A program made the translations under genes and the position numbers. Positions 34,030 through 42,616 of a stretch of DNA of 53,646 bases are shown piece by piece. The notes under the pieces were generated by a model. It was not told where the DNA came from and did not search any database. It saw nothing but the letters and a program-made list of their open reading frames with translations. Each line of letters opens with the position of its first letter. The first letter of the stretch is position 1. The DNA comes from Chitinophagales bacterium (GTDB taxonomy: Bacteria; Bacteroidota; Bacteroidia; Chitinophagales; Chitinophagaceae): NCBI GenBank assembly GCA_013298665.1, contig JAAFIK010000030.1, positions 1-53,646 on the forward strand, read 5' to 3'.

Positions 34030-34620
34030 ATGCCCTCCGCTATAAAAGATACAGCAGCGTTTTATCCAAAAAGCAGGGCCGCCTGGCGGCAATGGTTGCT
34101 CAAAAATCATGACAAAGTCGCGAATATCTGGCTCATCCTGTACAAAAAAGAGTCGGGTAAGCCATCCCTTACCTATGAAGAAGCCGTAGAAGAAGCGCTT
34201 TGTTTTGGCTGGATAGACAGCAAACCTAATAAACGCGATGCCGAAAGTTTTCTCCAGTTCTTCGCCCAACGTAAACCCAAAAGCAACTGGAGCGCACTCA
34301 ATAAAAAAAGGGTGGAAAAACTTCTGGCAGCCGGATTGATCCAGCCAGCCGGGCTCGCGGCCATTGAATTATCAAAAGGCAATGGTACCTGGACAGCACT
34401 CGACAAAGTAGAAGCGCTTGAATACCCGCCCGATCTGGAAAAAGCATTTTCAGTCAACAAAAAAGCTCGCCAGTATTTTGACGCTTTCCCGAAAAGTGTA
34501 AAAAGAGGAATACTTGAATGGATCGGCAATGCCAAAAAAGCAGAGACCCTGCAAAAACGCATCAGCGAAACCGTGAGTCTTGCCGCAGAGAATATCAGGG
34601 CGAACCAGTGGCGAAAATAA
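34030..34620 (+). CDS. YdeI/OmpD-associated family protein
   Basis: A 196-residue soluble protein. The N-terminal half has W-R-Q-W-L-L-K-N-H, I-W-L-I-L-Y-K-K-E-S-G-K-P-S-L-T-Y and A-L-C-F-G-W-I-D-S-K, all signatures of the YdeI family. The C-terminal half is the helical part (Y-F-D-A-F-P-K-S-V-K-R-G-I-L-E-W-I). No enzyme activity is known for the family and no signal peptide is present. It is convergent with the pullulanase gene. Confidence 0.9.
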   Translation: MPSAIKDTAAFYPKSRAAWRQWLLKNHDKVANIWLILYKKESGKPSLTYEEAVEEALCFGWIDSKPNKRDAESFLQFFAQRKPKSNWSALNKKRVEKLLAAGLIQPAGLAAIELSKGNGTWTALDKVEALEYPPDLEKAFSVNKKARQYFDAFPKSVKRGILEWIGNAKKAETLQKRISETVSLAAENIRANQWRK

Positions 34621-34688
34621 ACCATCCCCGGATCTCCGTTTTATACATTGCCCTTTACCACACTACCCGCAGAAATGGCAGACAAGTT

Positions 34689-36704
34689 TCAATTGCCCGC
34701 GCGCTCCAGTACCACACCGGTAATGGCGTTAACCACCAGGGTACCGCGATGCGCTTCGCCCGTTGCCAGTGCTGTACCGGCCAGTAATACCCGCCAGTTT
34801 CCCGGAGGCAATGCGGCTATCACCTCTTCTTTGGATGCATTGAGCAGAACCATATACTTTGCGGCTTCCTTTTCACGGATCGTATAGGCAATCCAGCCAG
34901 TTCTGCCCGATGGCAGAAAAGTCAGTTGCCGGGCTACTGCCCCCGCATCATTCAGCCGGAAAGCCGGATGCGCCCGGCGGATCGCAATCAGTTGCTGTGT
35001 AAAGCGTACCATCTCTTCGTGTTCCTTCTTCCAGCTCCACCGGATCGCGTTGATGCTGTCGGGACGGTTGTACGAATTATCAATGCCCTGTTTGGTCCGG
35101 TACATTTCCTGTCCGGCATGCAGAAAAGGGATACCCTGCGAGGTGAGTACAACCAATTGAGCCAGTTTGTACATGCGTTTACGGTCTTCTTCCGTATCCG
35201 TGGGGTTGGAATTCAAAAGCCTGTCCCACAAAGTATGGTTATCATGACACTCATTATACACCAGGCATTGCCAGGGTTGTTTGGCAAACGGGGTCTTTGA
35301 ATAATTCACCTTATTGTAATCGATACCCGGGTGCTGTACCGCACCCGCAATACCGTACTTAACACTTTCCTCCATACCGGGCCGGCCGCTCACAAAACCA
35401 TTCTCTTTTTCATTGCTCCACCCACCCTTCAGCGCATCGCGCACCTCATCACTAAACACCGCAATCCGGTCCAACTGGTTTGTCAGCCGTTTTACAGCAC
35501 GGCTGTCCTCCCCTAACGGAGAACCGCCCGCCGTCCAGCCCTCACCGTGCAACAGTATATCAGGCTTGATCCGGTGAAGACTTTTCGAAATGAGGTTCAT
35601 CGTCTCAAGGTCATGTATCGCCATCAGGTCAAACCGGAAACCATCAATGTGAAACTCCTTTACCCAGTATTCAAGACTCTCCAGCATAAATTTGCGGAAC
35701 ATCGGTGCATCACTCGCCGTTTCATTACCACAACCCGATGCATTACTGAACTTGCCATCACTACCCGTGCGGTAATAATAGCCGGGTACAAGTATGTTAA
35801 AGTTACTCGTGGGGCCAAGCATCGTATGGTTATACACCACATCCATAATTACCCGGAGCCCTTGCTTATGAAAAGCCTGTACCATCTGCTTCAACTCGCG
35901 TATGCGGTTGGCCGGATCAGCGGGACGGGTACTGTAAGAACCCTCCGGTACATTGTAATGCAGCGGATCGTAGCCCCAGTTGTATTGTGGACGTTGCGGT
36001 TGTGTTTCATCAACGGTATAATAATCGTAAAAGGGCAGGAATTGTACATGCGTCACCCCCAGTTCGCGGATATGGCTCAGTGCAGTCGATTGACCGGATG
36101 GACTCTTTGTTCCGGTGATGCTCAACCCGCCAAAGCGGCCACGCAGGGCTTCAGGCACCCCACTGGCCGGATCAATGGTAGCATCCCTTACATGCAGTTC
36201 ATAGATCACTGCATCACATTTCCTGGAAAAATTGCCCGGGCTTTTGTCAGCCAGCCAGCCCGGAGGATTGGTCGTTGCCGGATCAATGATCGCTGATCGT
36301 TTCCCGTTAATGCCTACTGCACGGCTGCCGGGATCAGTAGTTTCCTCACTCCATTGTGTGCCATCAAATACCGAAACGGTAAAAAATTTACCGGCCTGGT
36401 TACCCGTAAGTACCAGCGACCAGGCACCCTTGTCATTCTTTTGCATGGCATATTCTCCCAGCCGGTTGCCGCCAATCCCCGCATCATAGAGATGCAGTTT
36501 CATCGCCGTCATCGTTGGCGCCCATATCTTGATGGTGGTGCGGGCCGGCAGCCAGCGCGTACCGAGATCATTGCCGGTGTACACCGGGTAAACAGCGGCA
36601 TCCTGCCGGTTAATATTGCTCTGGTATAAAAACGACGGTGACGTTTGCGCCTGTAGAGTTGTCATGTTTAGTAGGAAACCGGTAACCAATAGTATTTTTT
36701 GCAT
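34689..36704 (-). CDS. Type I pullulanase (GH13), exported
   Basis: A 671-residue debranching enzyme hydrolysing alpha-1,6 bonds in pullulan, starch or glycogen. A signal peptide ends near residue 20 (M-T-T-L-Q-A-Q). A CBM48-like beta domain (about 50-160) precedes the GH13 barrel. Type I pullulanase signature Y-N-W-G-Y-D-P lies near 242. Catalytic residues by family: Asp in F-R-F-D-L-M near 358, Glu in L-H-G-E-G-W near 388 and Asp in N-E-C-H-D-N-H-T-L-W-D near 475. Export implies periplasmic or surface action, supplying glucans to the cytosolic 4-alpha-glucanotransferase further on. No Sus genes are near. Confidence 0.94.
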   Translation of the reverse strand: MQKILLVTGFLLNMTTLQAQTSPSFLYQSNINRQDAAVYPVYTGNDLGTRWLPARTTIKIWAPTMTAMKLHLYDAGIGGNRLGEYAMQKNDKGAWSLVLTGNQAGKFFTVSVFDGTQWSEETTDPGSRAVGINGKRSAIIDPATTNPPGWLADKSPGNFSRKCDAVIYELHVRDATIDPASGVPEALRGRFGGLSITGTKSPSGQSTALSHIRELGVTHVQFLPFYDYYTVDETQPQRPQYNWGYDPLHYNVPEGSYSTRPADPANRIRELKQMVQAFHKQGLRVIMDVVYNHTMLGPTSNFNILVPGYYYRTGSDGKFSNASGCGNETASDAPMFRKFMLESLEYWVKEFHIDGFRFDLMAIHDLETMNLISKSLHRIKPDILLHGEGWTAGGSPLGEDSRAVKRLTNQLDRIAVFSDEVRDALKGGWSNEKENGFVSGRPGMEESVKYGIAGAVQHPGIDYNKVNYSKTPFAKQPWQCLVYNECHDNHTLWDRLLNSNPTDTEEDRKRMYKLAQLVVLTSQGIPFLHAGQEMYRTKQGIDNSYNRPDSINAIRWSWKKEHEEMVRFTQQLIAIRRAHPAFRLNDAGAVARQLTFLPSGRTGWIAYTIREKEAAKYMVLLNASKEEVIAALPPGNWRVLLAGTALATGEAHRGTLVVNAITGVVLERAGN

Positions 36705-36793
36705 ATTTCGGACACTTTAATAAGGTACATATTCAATCCCATGCATCTGTATTACAAGAATAATGATAATTTAGCAATAAACCAGATAATGAT

Positions 36794-37216
36794 ATGCCGA
36801 CAGCAGGATATTCAGGAACACCATTAGTCAAAAAACTGGGCTTTAAAGCCGGGGCAGTACTACGCGTCATCAATGCACCCCAACAATATCCCCAACTGCT
36901 GACCGGTCTTCCTGAAGGCATCACCTGGACGAATGAACAGAAAATACCCAGGAACGGCATCCATTTATTCACCACCACAACAGCGGAATTATACCGGTTG
37001 TTGCCGGAACTCCGCAAAGAAATTGTACCTGATGGTATGATCTGGGTATCATGGCCAAAGAAAACCTCCAAAGTACCCACAGATATTACCGAAAACACCA
37101 TACGCACATGCGCACTGTCCATTGGCCTTGTTGACATCAAAGTATGTGCAGTTGATGAAACCTGGTCTGGGTTAAAATTGGTCATCCCGGTTAAAGACCG
37201 GCCGGGCAGAACGTAA
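36794..37216 (+). CDS. DUF3052 family protein
   Basis: A 140-residue soluble protein. The N-terminal G-Y-S-G-T-P-L-V-K-K-L-G-F-K-A-G and the central D-G-M-I-W-V-S-W-P-K-K-T-S-K-V-P-T-D-I-T-E-N match DUF3052. No function is known for the family. It is divergent from pullulanase with an 89-bp gap. Confidence 0.9.
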   Translation: MPTAGYSGTPLVKKLGFKAGAVLRVINAPQQYPQLLTGLPEGITWTNEQKIPRNGIHLFTTTTAELYRLLPELRKEIVPDGMIWVSWPKKTSKVPTDITENTIRTCALSIGLVDIKVCAVDETWSGLKLVIPVKDRPGRT

Positions 37217-37389
37217 CCGGACCAGGATGGATATTTGTGCCGGGGCATACCGCTATAAACTAAAATTATACTTCGTAGCATATGCCGGTACCGGCTAACT
37301 GTGTGACAGCAGCACTGCTTATACCAGCATGATTCTTCTGTAAGCCGGAACACGCTATTTTCAGATAAGCGTAGCCGGTACTGTTTTCA

Positions 37390-37421
37390 TTTGCGCATAT
37401 CAAAACTATGTAGTATCTTTC
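37390..37421 (+). promoter_or_regulatory. Candidate promoter of the orphan histidine kinase
   Basis: TTTG (37390-37393), 20 nt, then TATCTTTC (37414-37421), one base off the Bacteroidota -7 consensus TAnnTTTG. It would give a leader of about 75 nt containing the palindrome at 37463-37484. The rest of the stretch 37217-37503 holds no gene I can support. Confidence 0.5.
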
Positions 37422-37462
37422 CGCAGCAAAACCATTCTGCGCCAATATCTGTGTATTTATAC

Positions 37463-37484
37463 TTCTGCAATAATTATTGCAGAA
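37463..37484. promoter_or_regulatory. Perfect 22-bp palindrome upstream of the histidine kinase
   Basis: The half TTCTGCAATAA (37463-37473) is followed without spacer by its exact reverse complement (37474-37484). The 3' end lies 19 bp before the kinase ATG. There is no T-run after it, so an operator or leader hairpin is more likely than a terminator. The factor is unknown. Confidence 0.65.
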
Positions 37485-37503
37485 CATTTTGAGGATAATT
37501 GCT

Positions 37504-38898
37504 ATGCGGAAAAGAAGCGAACTGACAACAAACATGAATACCATACCTCCCGGCAAAAAAAAACCAATTCAGGCATTCTTCTATAAAGCAGGCAGGATAG
37601 GTCTGTCCAAAAATATATCCTATTTCAAATACAGTAAGGGCGTTGCGTTTAACTACATGAACCTGACCGGTTTACTCATCGCCGCTGCCCGCCTGATTTA
37701 CATCATTTGTCTTTCTGCGGATATTTTCGGCACGATTGATATTATTGCCAATGTACTACCGGTACTGTGCTGTACCCTTATGATGGTGCTGATGTATAAA
37801 AGAGCATTTGTAACTACGGTATGGGTATCGTTTATCGTATTTCCGCTGGTCATGCTGACCATCAACCTGCTTACCGGCGACAGGGGTGTATTGTTCTACC
37901 TGGTACCCTATCTTGTTTATCCCTTTTTCTTTCTCAACAGCCGTAAAAAAATCATCCTCACCTTCCTGCTGGTTGCAGTAACGCTTACGGCATGCCTGAT
38001 ACTGGAGAAATTCCAGGTGAGCCCGGCTAAAATTGCTCATCTCCATTATTTCCCGCTGGATGTACTCAGCTTTACCGGCTGCCTCATCCTTATGTTCATC
38101 AGTCTCTATTTTATCAAGTTCCAGGTATGGCAATACCAGAGCCGGATGCTTGAACAAAAAAAAGAACTGGAGCAGCGCCGGCTCGATATTGAAATACAGA
38201 AAGAAAAACTCGCTGAGAATAACCTGGTAAAGGATAAATTATTTTCCATCCTCAGCCACGACCTTAAAACCTCTGTGTATGGTATACAGTTACTCCTGTC
38301 CAAAGAAAAAGGTGCGGGCAGAACAAAAGAACTTCTCTACGAACACCTGCCCACCATCAGTGCAGAAGTAAACAGCATGGCCGACCTGTTCAACAACCTG
38401 ATCAACTGGAGCAAACTCCAGCTCAAGGAAGCAGAAATCAGGATAGAACAGATTGATATAGAGACCCTCGCCAATAAAGTAAAGAATACCCTCAACACCA
38501 ATGCGGTACAAAAAGGCGTTACTATCGAAACCGACATCAGCGATACGATGATTTATGCTGACAAGAATATCATGGAAATCATATTGCGGAACCTGGTATC
38601 CAATGCCATCAAGTTTACCCGGCCCAATGATACCGTAGTGATTAAAGGACAATCTTTCACGGATTCCTATATGCTCCAGGTTTCCGACAATGGTGTGGGG
38701 ATCGGGGAAGAAGCCATGCAAAAAATACTGGCCAACCGCTTTTATACCACCACCGGTACCAACAGCGAAAAAGGTACCGGGCTGGGGCTCATCATCTGCC
38801 GCGACCTGATTGAAAAATGCAGTGGCAGTTTCAACATCATCAGCCATGCCGACCAGGGTACGGTTGTATCAGTATCCCTGCCGCAGTTTGAAGAATAA
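37504..38898 (+). CDS. Orphan membrane sensor histidine kinase
   Basis: A 464-residue kinase. Six hydrophobic helices at about 54-75, 84-100, 103-124, 127-144, 149-167 and 188-206 form a membrane sensor with no large external domain. A coiled coil follows (about 212-243, rich in E, K and Q). HisKA domain: F-S-I-L-S-H-D-L-K-T with His252. ATPase domain: N box N-L-V-S-N-A-I-K-F-T, G1 V-S-D-N-G-V-G-I-G, G2 G-T-G-L-G-L-I-I-C-R-D-L. No response regulator is adjacent, so its partner is unknown. I use the ATG at 37504; TTG at 37477 would put the start inside the palindrome and is less likely, and ATG at 37534 is also possible. Confidence 0.9.
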   Translation: MRKRSELTTNMNTIPPGKKKPIQAFFYKAGRIGLSKNISYFKYSKGVAFNYMNLTGLLIAAARLIYIICLSADIFGTIDIIANVLPVLCCTLMMVLMYKRAFVTTVWVSFIVFPLVMLTINLLTGDRGVLFYLVPYLVYPFFFLNSRKKIILTFLLVAVTLTACLILEKFQVSPAKIAHLHYFPLDVLSFTGCLILMFISLYFIKFQVWQYQSRMLEQKKELEQRRLDIEIQKEKLAENNLVKDKLFSILSHDLKTSVYGIQLLLSKEKGAGRTKELLYEHLPTISAEVNSMADLFNNLINWSKLQLKEAEIRIEQIDIETLANKVKNTLNTNAVQKGVTIETDISDTMIYADKNIMEIILRNLVSNAIKFTRPNDTVVIKGQSFTDSYMLQVSDNGVGIGEEAMQKILANRFYTTTGTNSEKGTGLGLIICRDLIEKCSGSFNIISHADQGTVVSVSLPQFEE

Positions 38899-39002
38899 GT
38901 TCCGGGCTCATCCTTATCCATACTTTCCCGGGGCATTTCAATAATCCTGCGGCTTTACAGCCAAATGCAATAAATTGCAGCATCCAACATAAGCAGGCAG
39001 TA

Positions 39003-40136
39003 ATGAAGTATTATATTATAGCTGGTGAAGCAAGCGGCGATCTCCATGGCAGTAACCTCATCAGGGAACTCAGGTTGCTCGACAGCAGTGCAGCAATACG
39101 CTGCTGGGGTGGCGACAAGATGCAGGAAGCGGGTGGCGAATTGGTCATGCATTACCGCGATCTTGCCTTTATGGGTTTTGTGGAAGTACTCAAAAACCTG
39201 CGTACGATTTTCAAAAATCTGGCCACCTGCAAACAGGACATTGCCCGGTACCAGCCCGATGTGCTGATACTCATCGATTACCCCGGCTTTAACCTGCGCA
39301 TCGCAAAATGGGCCAAACAACAGGGGCTGAAAGTCATCTATTATATTTCCCCGCAGGTATGGGCATGGAAGGAAAACCGCGTAAAAATGATGAAGCGCTG
39401 CATCGACCGCATGCTCGTGATCCTGCCCTTTGAGCAGGCCTATTATCGGGACAAATGGCAATGGGCAGTAGACTATGTGGGGCACCCGCTCTCAGAAGTG
39501 GTGAGCAGTTTTATGGCTGCGGCAACACCCGCATCCTTAGCCGCCATACGCCCGGCAAAAGCCGCAGCACAACCCGTGGTGGCATTGCTCCCCGGCAGCA
39601 GGCAGCAGGAAATCCTGAAAAAACTGCCCGTTATGCTGGAAGTATCCAAACGGTTCCCGCAATACCATTTTATTGTAGCAAAAGCACCCGGACTGGCCGA
39701 TAGTTTTTACGATGCCCTCCTCGCACCCTATACCAATGTAAGTTATGTAAGCAACCAAACCTATCCCCTCCTCATGCAAAGTAGTGCAGCCCTCGTTACC
39801 AGCGGCACCGCCACACTTGAAACCGCCCTTTTTGGTGTACCCGAAGTCATCTGTTATAAAGGCAATGCCATCTCTTACCAGATTGCCAAAAGGCTCATCA
39901 GTATTAAGTTTATCGGGCTGGTCAACCTGATTATGGACAAGGAAGTGGTAAAAGAACTGATACAGGACGACATGAATGTGAGCAACCTGGAAAGAGAACT
40001 CGATCTCCTGCTGCACAACAAAGCCAGGCAGGAACAGGTAAAGAAAGATTATATCGCCCTCCGGCAATTACTCGGGCAGGGAGGCAATGCCTCTTCAAGG
40101 GCGGCAAGGCTTATTTATGATTTTCTGAAACAATAA
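39003..40136 (+). CDS. lpxB: Lipid-A-disaccharide synthase
   Basis: A 377-residue GT19 glycosyltransferase joining UDP-2,3-diacylglucosamine and lipid X to give lipid A disaccharide on the inner face of the inner membrane. It shows Y-Y-I-I-A-G-E-A-S-G-D-L-H-G-S-N-L at 3-19, then I-D-Y-P-G-F-N-L-R near 91, Y-I-S-P-Q-V-W-A-W near 115, V-G-H-P-L near 159, L-L-P-G-S-R-Q-Q-E near 195 and S-G-T-A-T-L-E-T-A near 263. All are signature segments. It is convergent with the small DUF6728 gene. Confidence 0.97.
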   Translation: MKYYIIAGEASGDLHGSNLIRELRLLDSSAAIRCWGGDKMQEAGGELVMHYRDLAFMGFVEVLKNLRTIFKNLATCKQDIARYQPDVLILIDYPGFNLRIAKWAKQQGLKVIYYISPQVWAWKENRVKMMKRCIDRMLVILPFEQAYYRDKWQWAVDYVGHPLSEVVSSFMAAATPASLAAIRPAKAAAQPVVALLPGSRQQEILKKLPVMLEVSKRFPQYHFIVAKAPGLADSFYDALLAPYTNVSYVSNQTYPLLMQSSAALVTSGTATLETALFGVPEVICYKGNAISYQIAKRLISIKFIGLVNLIMDKEVVKELIQDDMNVSNLERELDLLLHNKARQEQVKKDYIALRQLLGQGGNASSRAARLIYDFLKQ

Positions 40137-40139
40137 GGA

Positions 40140-40304
40140 TCAGCGCCGGAGCAGCTTTACCGCGAGGATAATCATGGCCACCAGAAAAAGCAGTATCGAA
40201 ATACGGTTGATGCCGTGCATGTACTTCATCCATTGCGTAGGCTTATCGTTCGGATCCCTTTTTTTGATGTAAAGATATTCGGCCACCTGTCTTAAAATAC
40301 CCAT
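40140..40304 (-). CDS. DUF6728 small membrane protein
   Basis: A 54-residue minus-strand gene. N-terminal part: A-E-Y-L-Y-I-K-K-R-D-P-N-D-K-P-T, then W-M-K-Y-M-H-G-I-N-R-I-S and one membrane helix (I-L-L-F-L-V-A-M-I-I-L-A-V-K-L) ending in L-R-R. This matches DUF6728, a tiny family found across Chitinophagaceae and relatives, function unknown. Start ATG 40302-40304, stop TGA 40140-40142. The stop is 3 bp from the lpxB stop, in convergent orientation, and the gene is divergent from the acylase. Confidence 0.85.
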   Translation of the reverse strand: MGILRQVAEYLYIKKRDPNDKPTQWMKYMHGINRISILLFLVAMIILAVKLLRR

Positions 40305-40443
40305 ATTGAAGATTTATGCAAAAGTAAAGAAGTATCTGCTGTCTGTCATTCCTTTGTTGACGATGCACGGCATTACTCCCCCAATGGCTTCAACACATAC
40401 ACTGCACAAAATAGCCCTTATCTTTACACAGAAATATTACTGT

Positions 40444-42501
40444 ATGTATAAACCCGTTCTGTTCTTCTTTTTCCTCCTGCCCCTGCTTACAAAAGCACAA
40501 CAGCCCATCAACCATACCACTATTGATATTGTACGCGACAGTTTTGGCGTACCCCATATCTTCGCCCCCACAGATGCCGGTGCAGCTTACGGGCTGGCCT
40601 GGGCTAATGCAGAGGATGATTTCAAGACGATACAATTGTCGTACCTCGCCGGCAAGAAAATGCTGGGCTTGTATTCGGGTAAAAAAGGCGCCATGATCGA
40701 TTATGTAGTACACCTCATCCGGGCCGAAGAGATGGTAAGTGAACACTATGCCACCGCCATCTCTCCTGCTTTCAAAGCCGTGCTGCAGGGGTATTGTGAT
40801 GGACTCAACCGCTATGCCCAAACCCATCGCGGGGAAGTACTGGTAAAAAAACTGTTTCCCGTAACCCCGCAACTCGTGCTTACCTACTCCATGCTTCAGC
40901 TCTTCGTATCCTGTGGTGGTGATGGCGTTCTCCGGCAGGTGATTGGCGGACAAGCTGCCGCAATAAGTTTTCTGAAACCCGGCGGCTCAAACGCCTATGC
41001 CTTTAATGCACAAAAAACAGATGACGGCAGTGCCTTCCTCAACATCAACGCACACCAGCCCCTCAACGGCCCCGTAAGCTGGTATGAAGCCCACCTGCAC
41101 AGCGGCGAAGGATGGAACATTGTCGGGGCATTGTTTCCCGGCGCCCCAACGATACTGCTGGGCTGCAATGAAAACCTCGGCTGGGGACATACCGTAAACT
41201 ATCCGGATAAAATGGACCTCTACCAGCTCAACACCAACAGCAATAATAAACTGCAATACCGCTTCGATGGGCATTGGGAAACCCTCGAAGAAAAAACGAT
41301 CCGTCTGCGGGTAAAGGTAGCCGGCATCCCCATTGGCGTTAAAAGAAAAATCTATTACAGTAAATATGGCCCGGCAATTTTTGCCAAAAACGGCTGCTTT
41401 GCCATACGTTCCACTTCTTTTTTCAGTATTGCTGCACTGGAAGAGTGGTACCGGATGAACAAGGCGAGGAATTTCTCGGAGTTTAAACAGGCGCTGCAAA
41501 TGGAAGCCATTCCCGGGTATAATGTTGTTTATGCCGACCGTTTCGATACCATCTATTACCTGAGTAATGGCAAAATGCCCCTGCGTAACAAAGGTTATAA
41601 CTGGCGTGGTACACTCCCGGGCGATACCTCGGCCACCCTATGGACGGCATTCCACCCCTTGCAGGAACTGCCCCAGTTGCTTAATCCTGCTTCGGGTTAC
41701 CTGTTCAACAGCAACCACTCCCCTTTCAATGCGAGTGCTGCCGCCGACAATATCCGTGCTGCCGACTACGACCCCACCATGGGTTATGAAACCCACGACA
41801 ACAACCGGAGCATCAGGTTTATGGAACTGATTGCCAGGGAGCCAAAAGTCAGTTACGCCACATTCAAACGCATCAAATTCGACCGGCAGTTGCCCACGCC
41901 ATTAGCCTATCCCATCGGCAGCGATACCTTGTTCCTGCTGAAGCCAGGCGACTATCCCGATATTGCGGATATCATATCCGCCCTGCAGCAGTGGGATCGT
42001 AAGGCCGAAACCAACAGCCGCGGAGCAGCCTATTTCAGCATCCTTTTCTATTTTGTTGTACAACAGGCAAGCGGAGAATGGGCTGGCGTAACCCAATTGA
42101 ACACGGCACAGGTGGTTGCCGCCTGCCGGCATATCAAGGCCTATTGCCTGGAACATTTCAACACCGAAAACATTACCCTCGGCGATTACCAGTTCCATGT
42201 GCGGGGCGACAAAGCCATTCCCCTGCCCGGTTTGCCCGATGTTATTGCCAGTATGGAAAGCGAACCCTATAAGGATGGGCGCGTAAAGGGCAGGCAGGGC
42301 GAATCTTATATCGAACTGGTGCGCTTTACCAAACAGGGTCCGGAAATCGAAAGCATCAATTGCTATGGCGCTTCCAACCGGCCGGGCAATGCGCATTATG
42401 CCGACCAGATGGAAATGTTCACCGCACAAAAAATGAAAAAGATGTCGCTGAAGAAAGAAGAAGTGTACCGGGAGGCAGAGCGGGTCTATCATCCGGAATA
42501 A
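40444..42501 (+). CDS. Penicillin acylase family Ntn-hydrolase
   Basis: A 685-residue exported amidase. Signal peptide ends near residue 18 (L-L-P-L-L-T-K-A-Q). The alpha-subunit part has I-V-R-D-S-F-G-V-P-H-I-F and A-Y-G-L-A-W-A-N-A-E-D-D-F. Autocleavage is expected before Ser182 in P-G-G-S-N-A-Y-A-F, freeing the catalytic N-terminal Ser of the beta subunit, followed by G-C-N-E-N-L-G-W-G-H-T-V-N and L-F-N-S-N-H-S-P-F. Members hydrolyse amide-linked acyl chains such as penicillins, N-acyl-homoserine lactones or other N-acyl compounds; the substrate is not predictable. I start at ATG 40444 because it gives a clean signal peptide; the open frame upstream begins with TTG and overlaps the DUF6728 leader. 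Confidence 0.92.
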   Translation: MYKPVLFFFFLLPLLTKAQQPINHTTIDIVRDSFGVPHIFAPTDAGAAYGLAWANAEDDFKTIQLSYLAGKKMLGLYSGKKGAMIDYVVHLIRAEEMVSEHYATAISPAFKAVLQGYCDGLNRYAQTHRGEVLVKKLFPVTPQLVLTYSMLQLFVSCGGDGVLRQVIGGQAAAISFLKPGGSNAYAFNAQKTDDGSAFLNINAHQPLNGPVSWYEAHLHSGEGWNIVGALFPGAPTILLGCNENLGWGHTVNYPDKMDLYQLNTNSNNKLQYRFDGHWETLEEKTIRLRVKVAGIPIGVKRKIYYSKYGPAIFAKNGCFAIRSTSFFSIAALEEWYRMNKARNFSEFKQALQMEAIPGYNVVYADRFDTIYYLSNGKMPLRNKGYNWRGTLPGDTSATLWTAFHPLQELPQLLNPASGYLFNSNHSPFNASAAADNIRAADYDPTMGYETHDNNRSIRFMELIAREPKVSYATFKRIKFDRQLPTPLAYPIGSDTLFLLKPGDYPDIADIISALQQWDRKAETNSRGAAYFSILFYFVVQQASGEWAGVTQLNTAQVVAACRHIKAYCLEHFNTENITLGDYQFHVRGDKAIPLPGLPDVIASMESEPYKDGRVKGRQGESYIELVRFTKQGPEIESINCYGASNRPGNAHYADQMEMFTAQKMKKMSLKKEEVYREAERVYHPE

Positions 42502-42616
42502 ACAGGCAGACCGTATGCAAAAGATGGTGCAATACGCAATCCCACATTTCACAATAGTTTAATACAGGCGTAATGATTTATTTATGTGATAACCTTTAAT
42601 TTTACGACATAGTATT

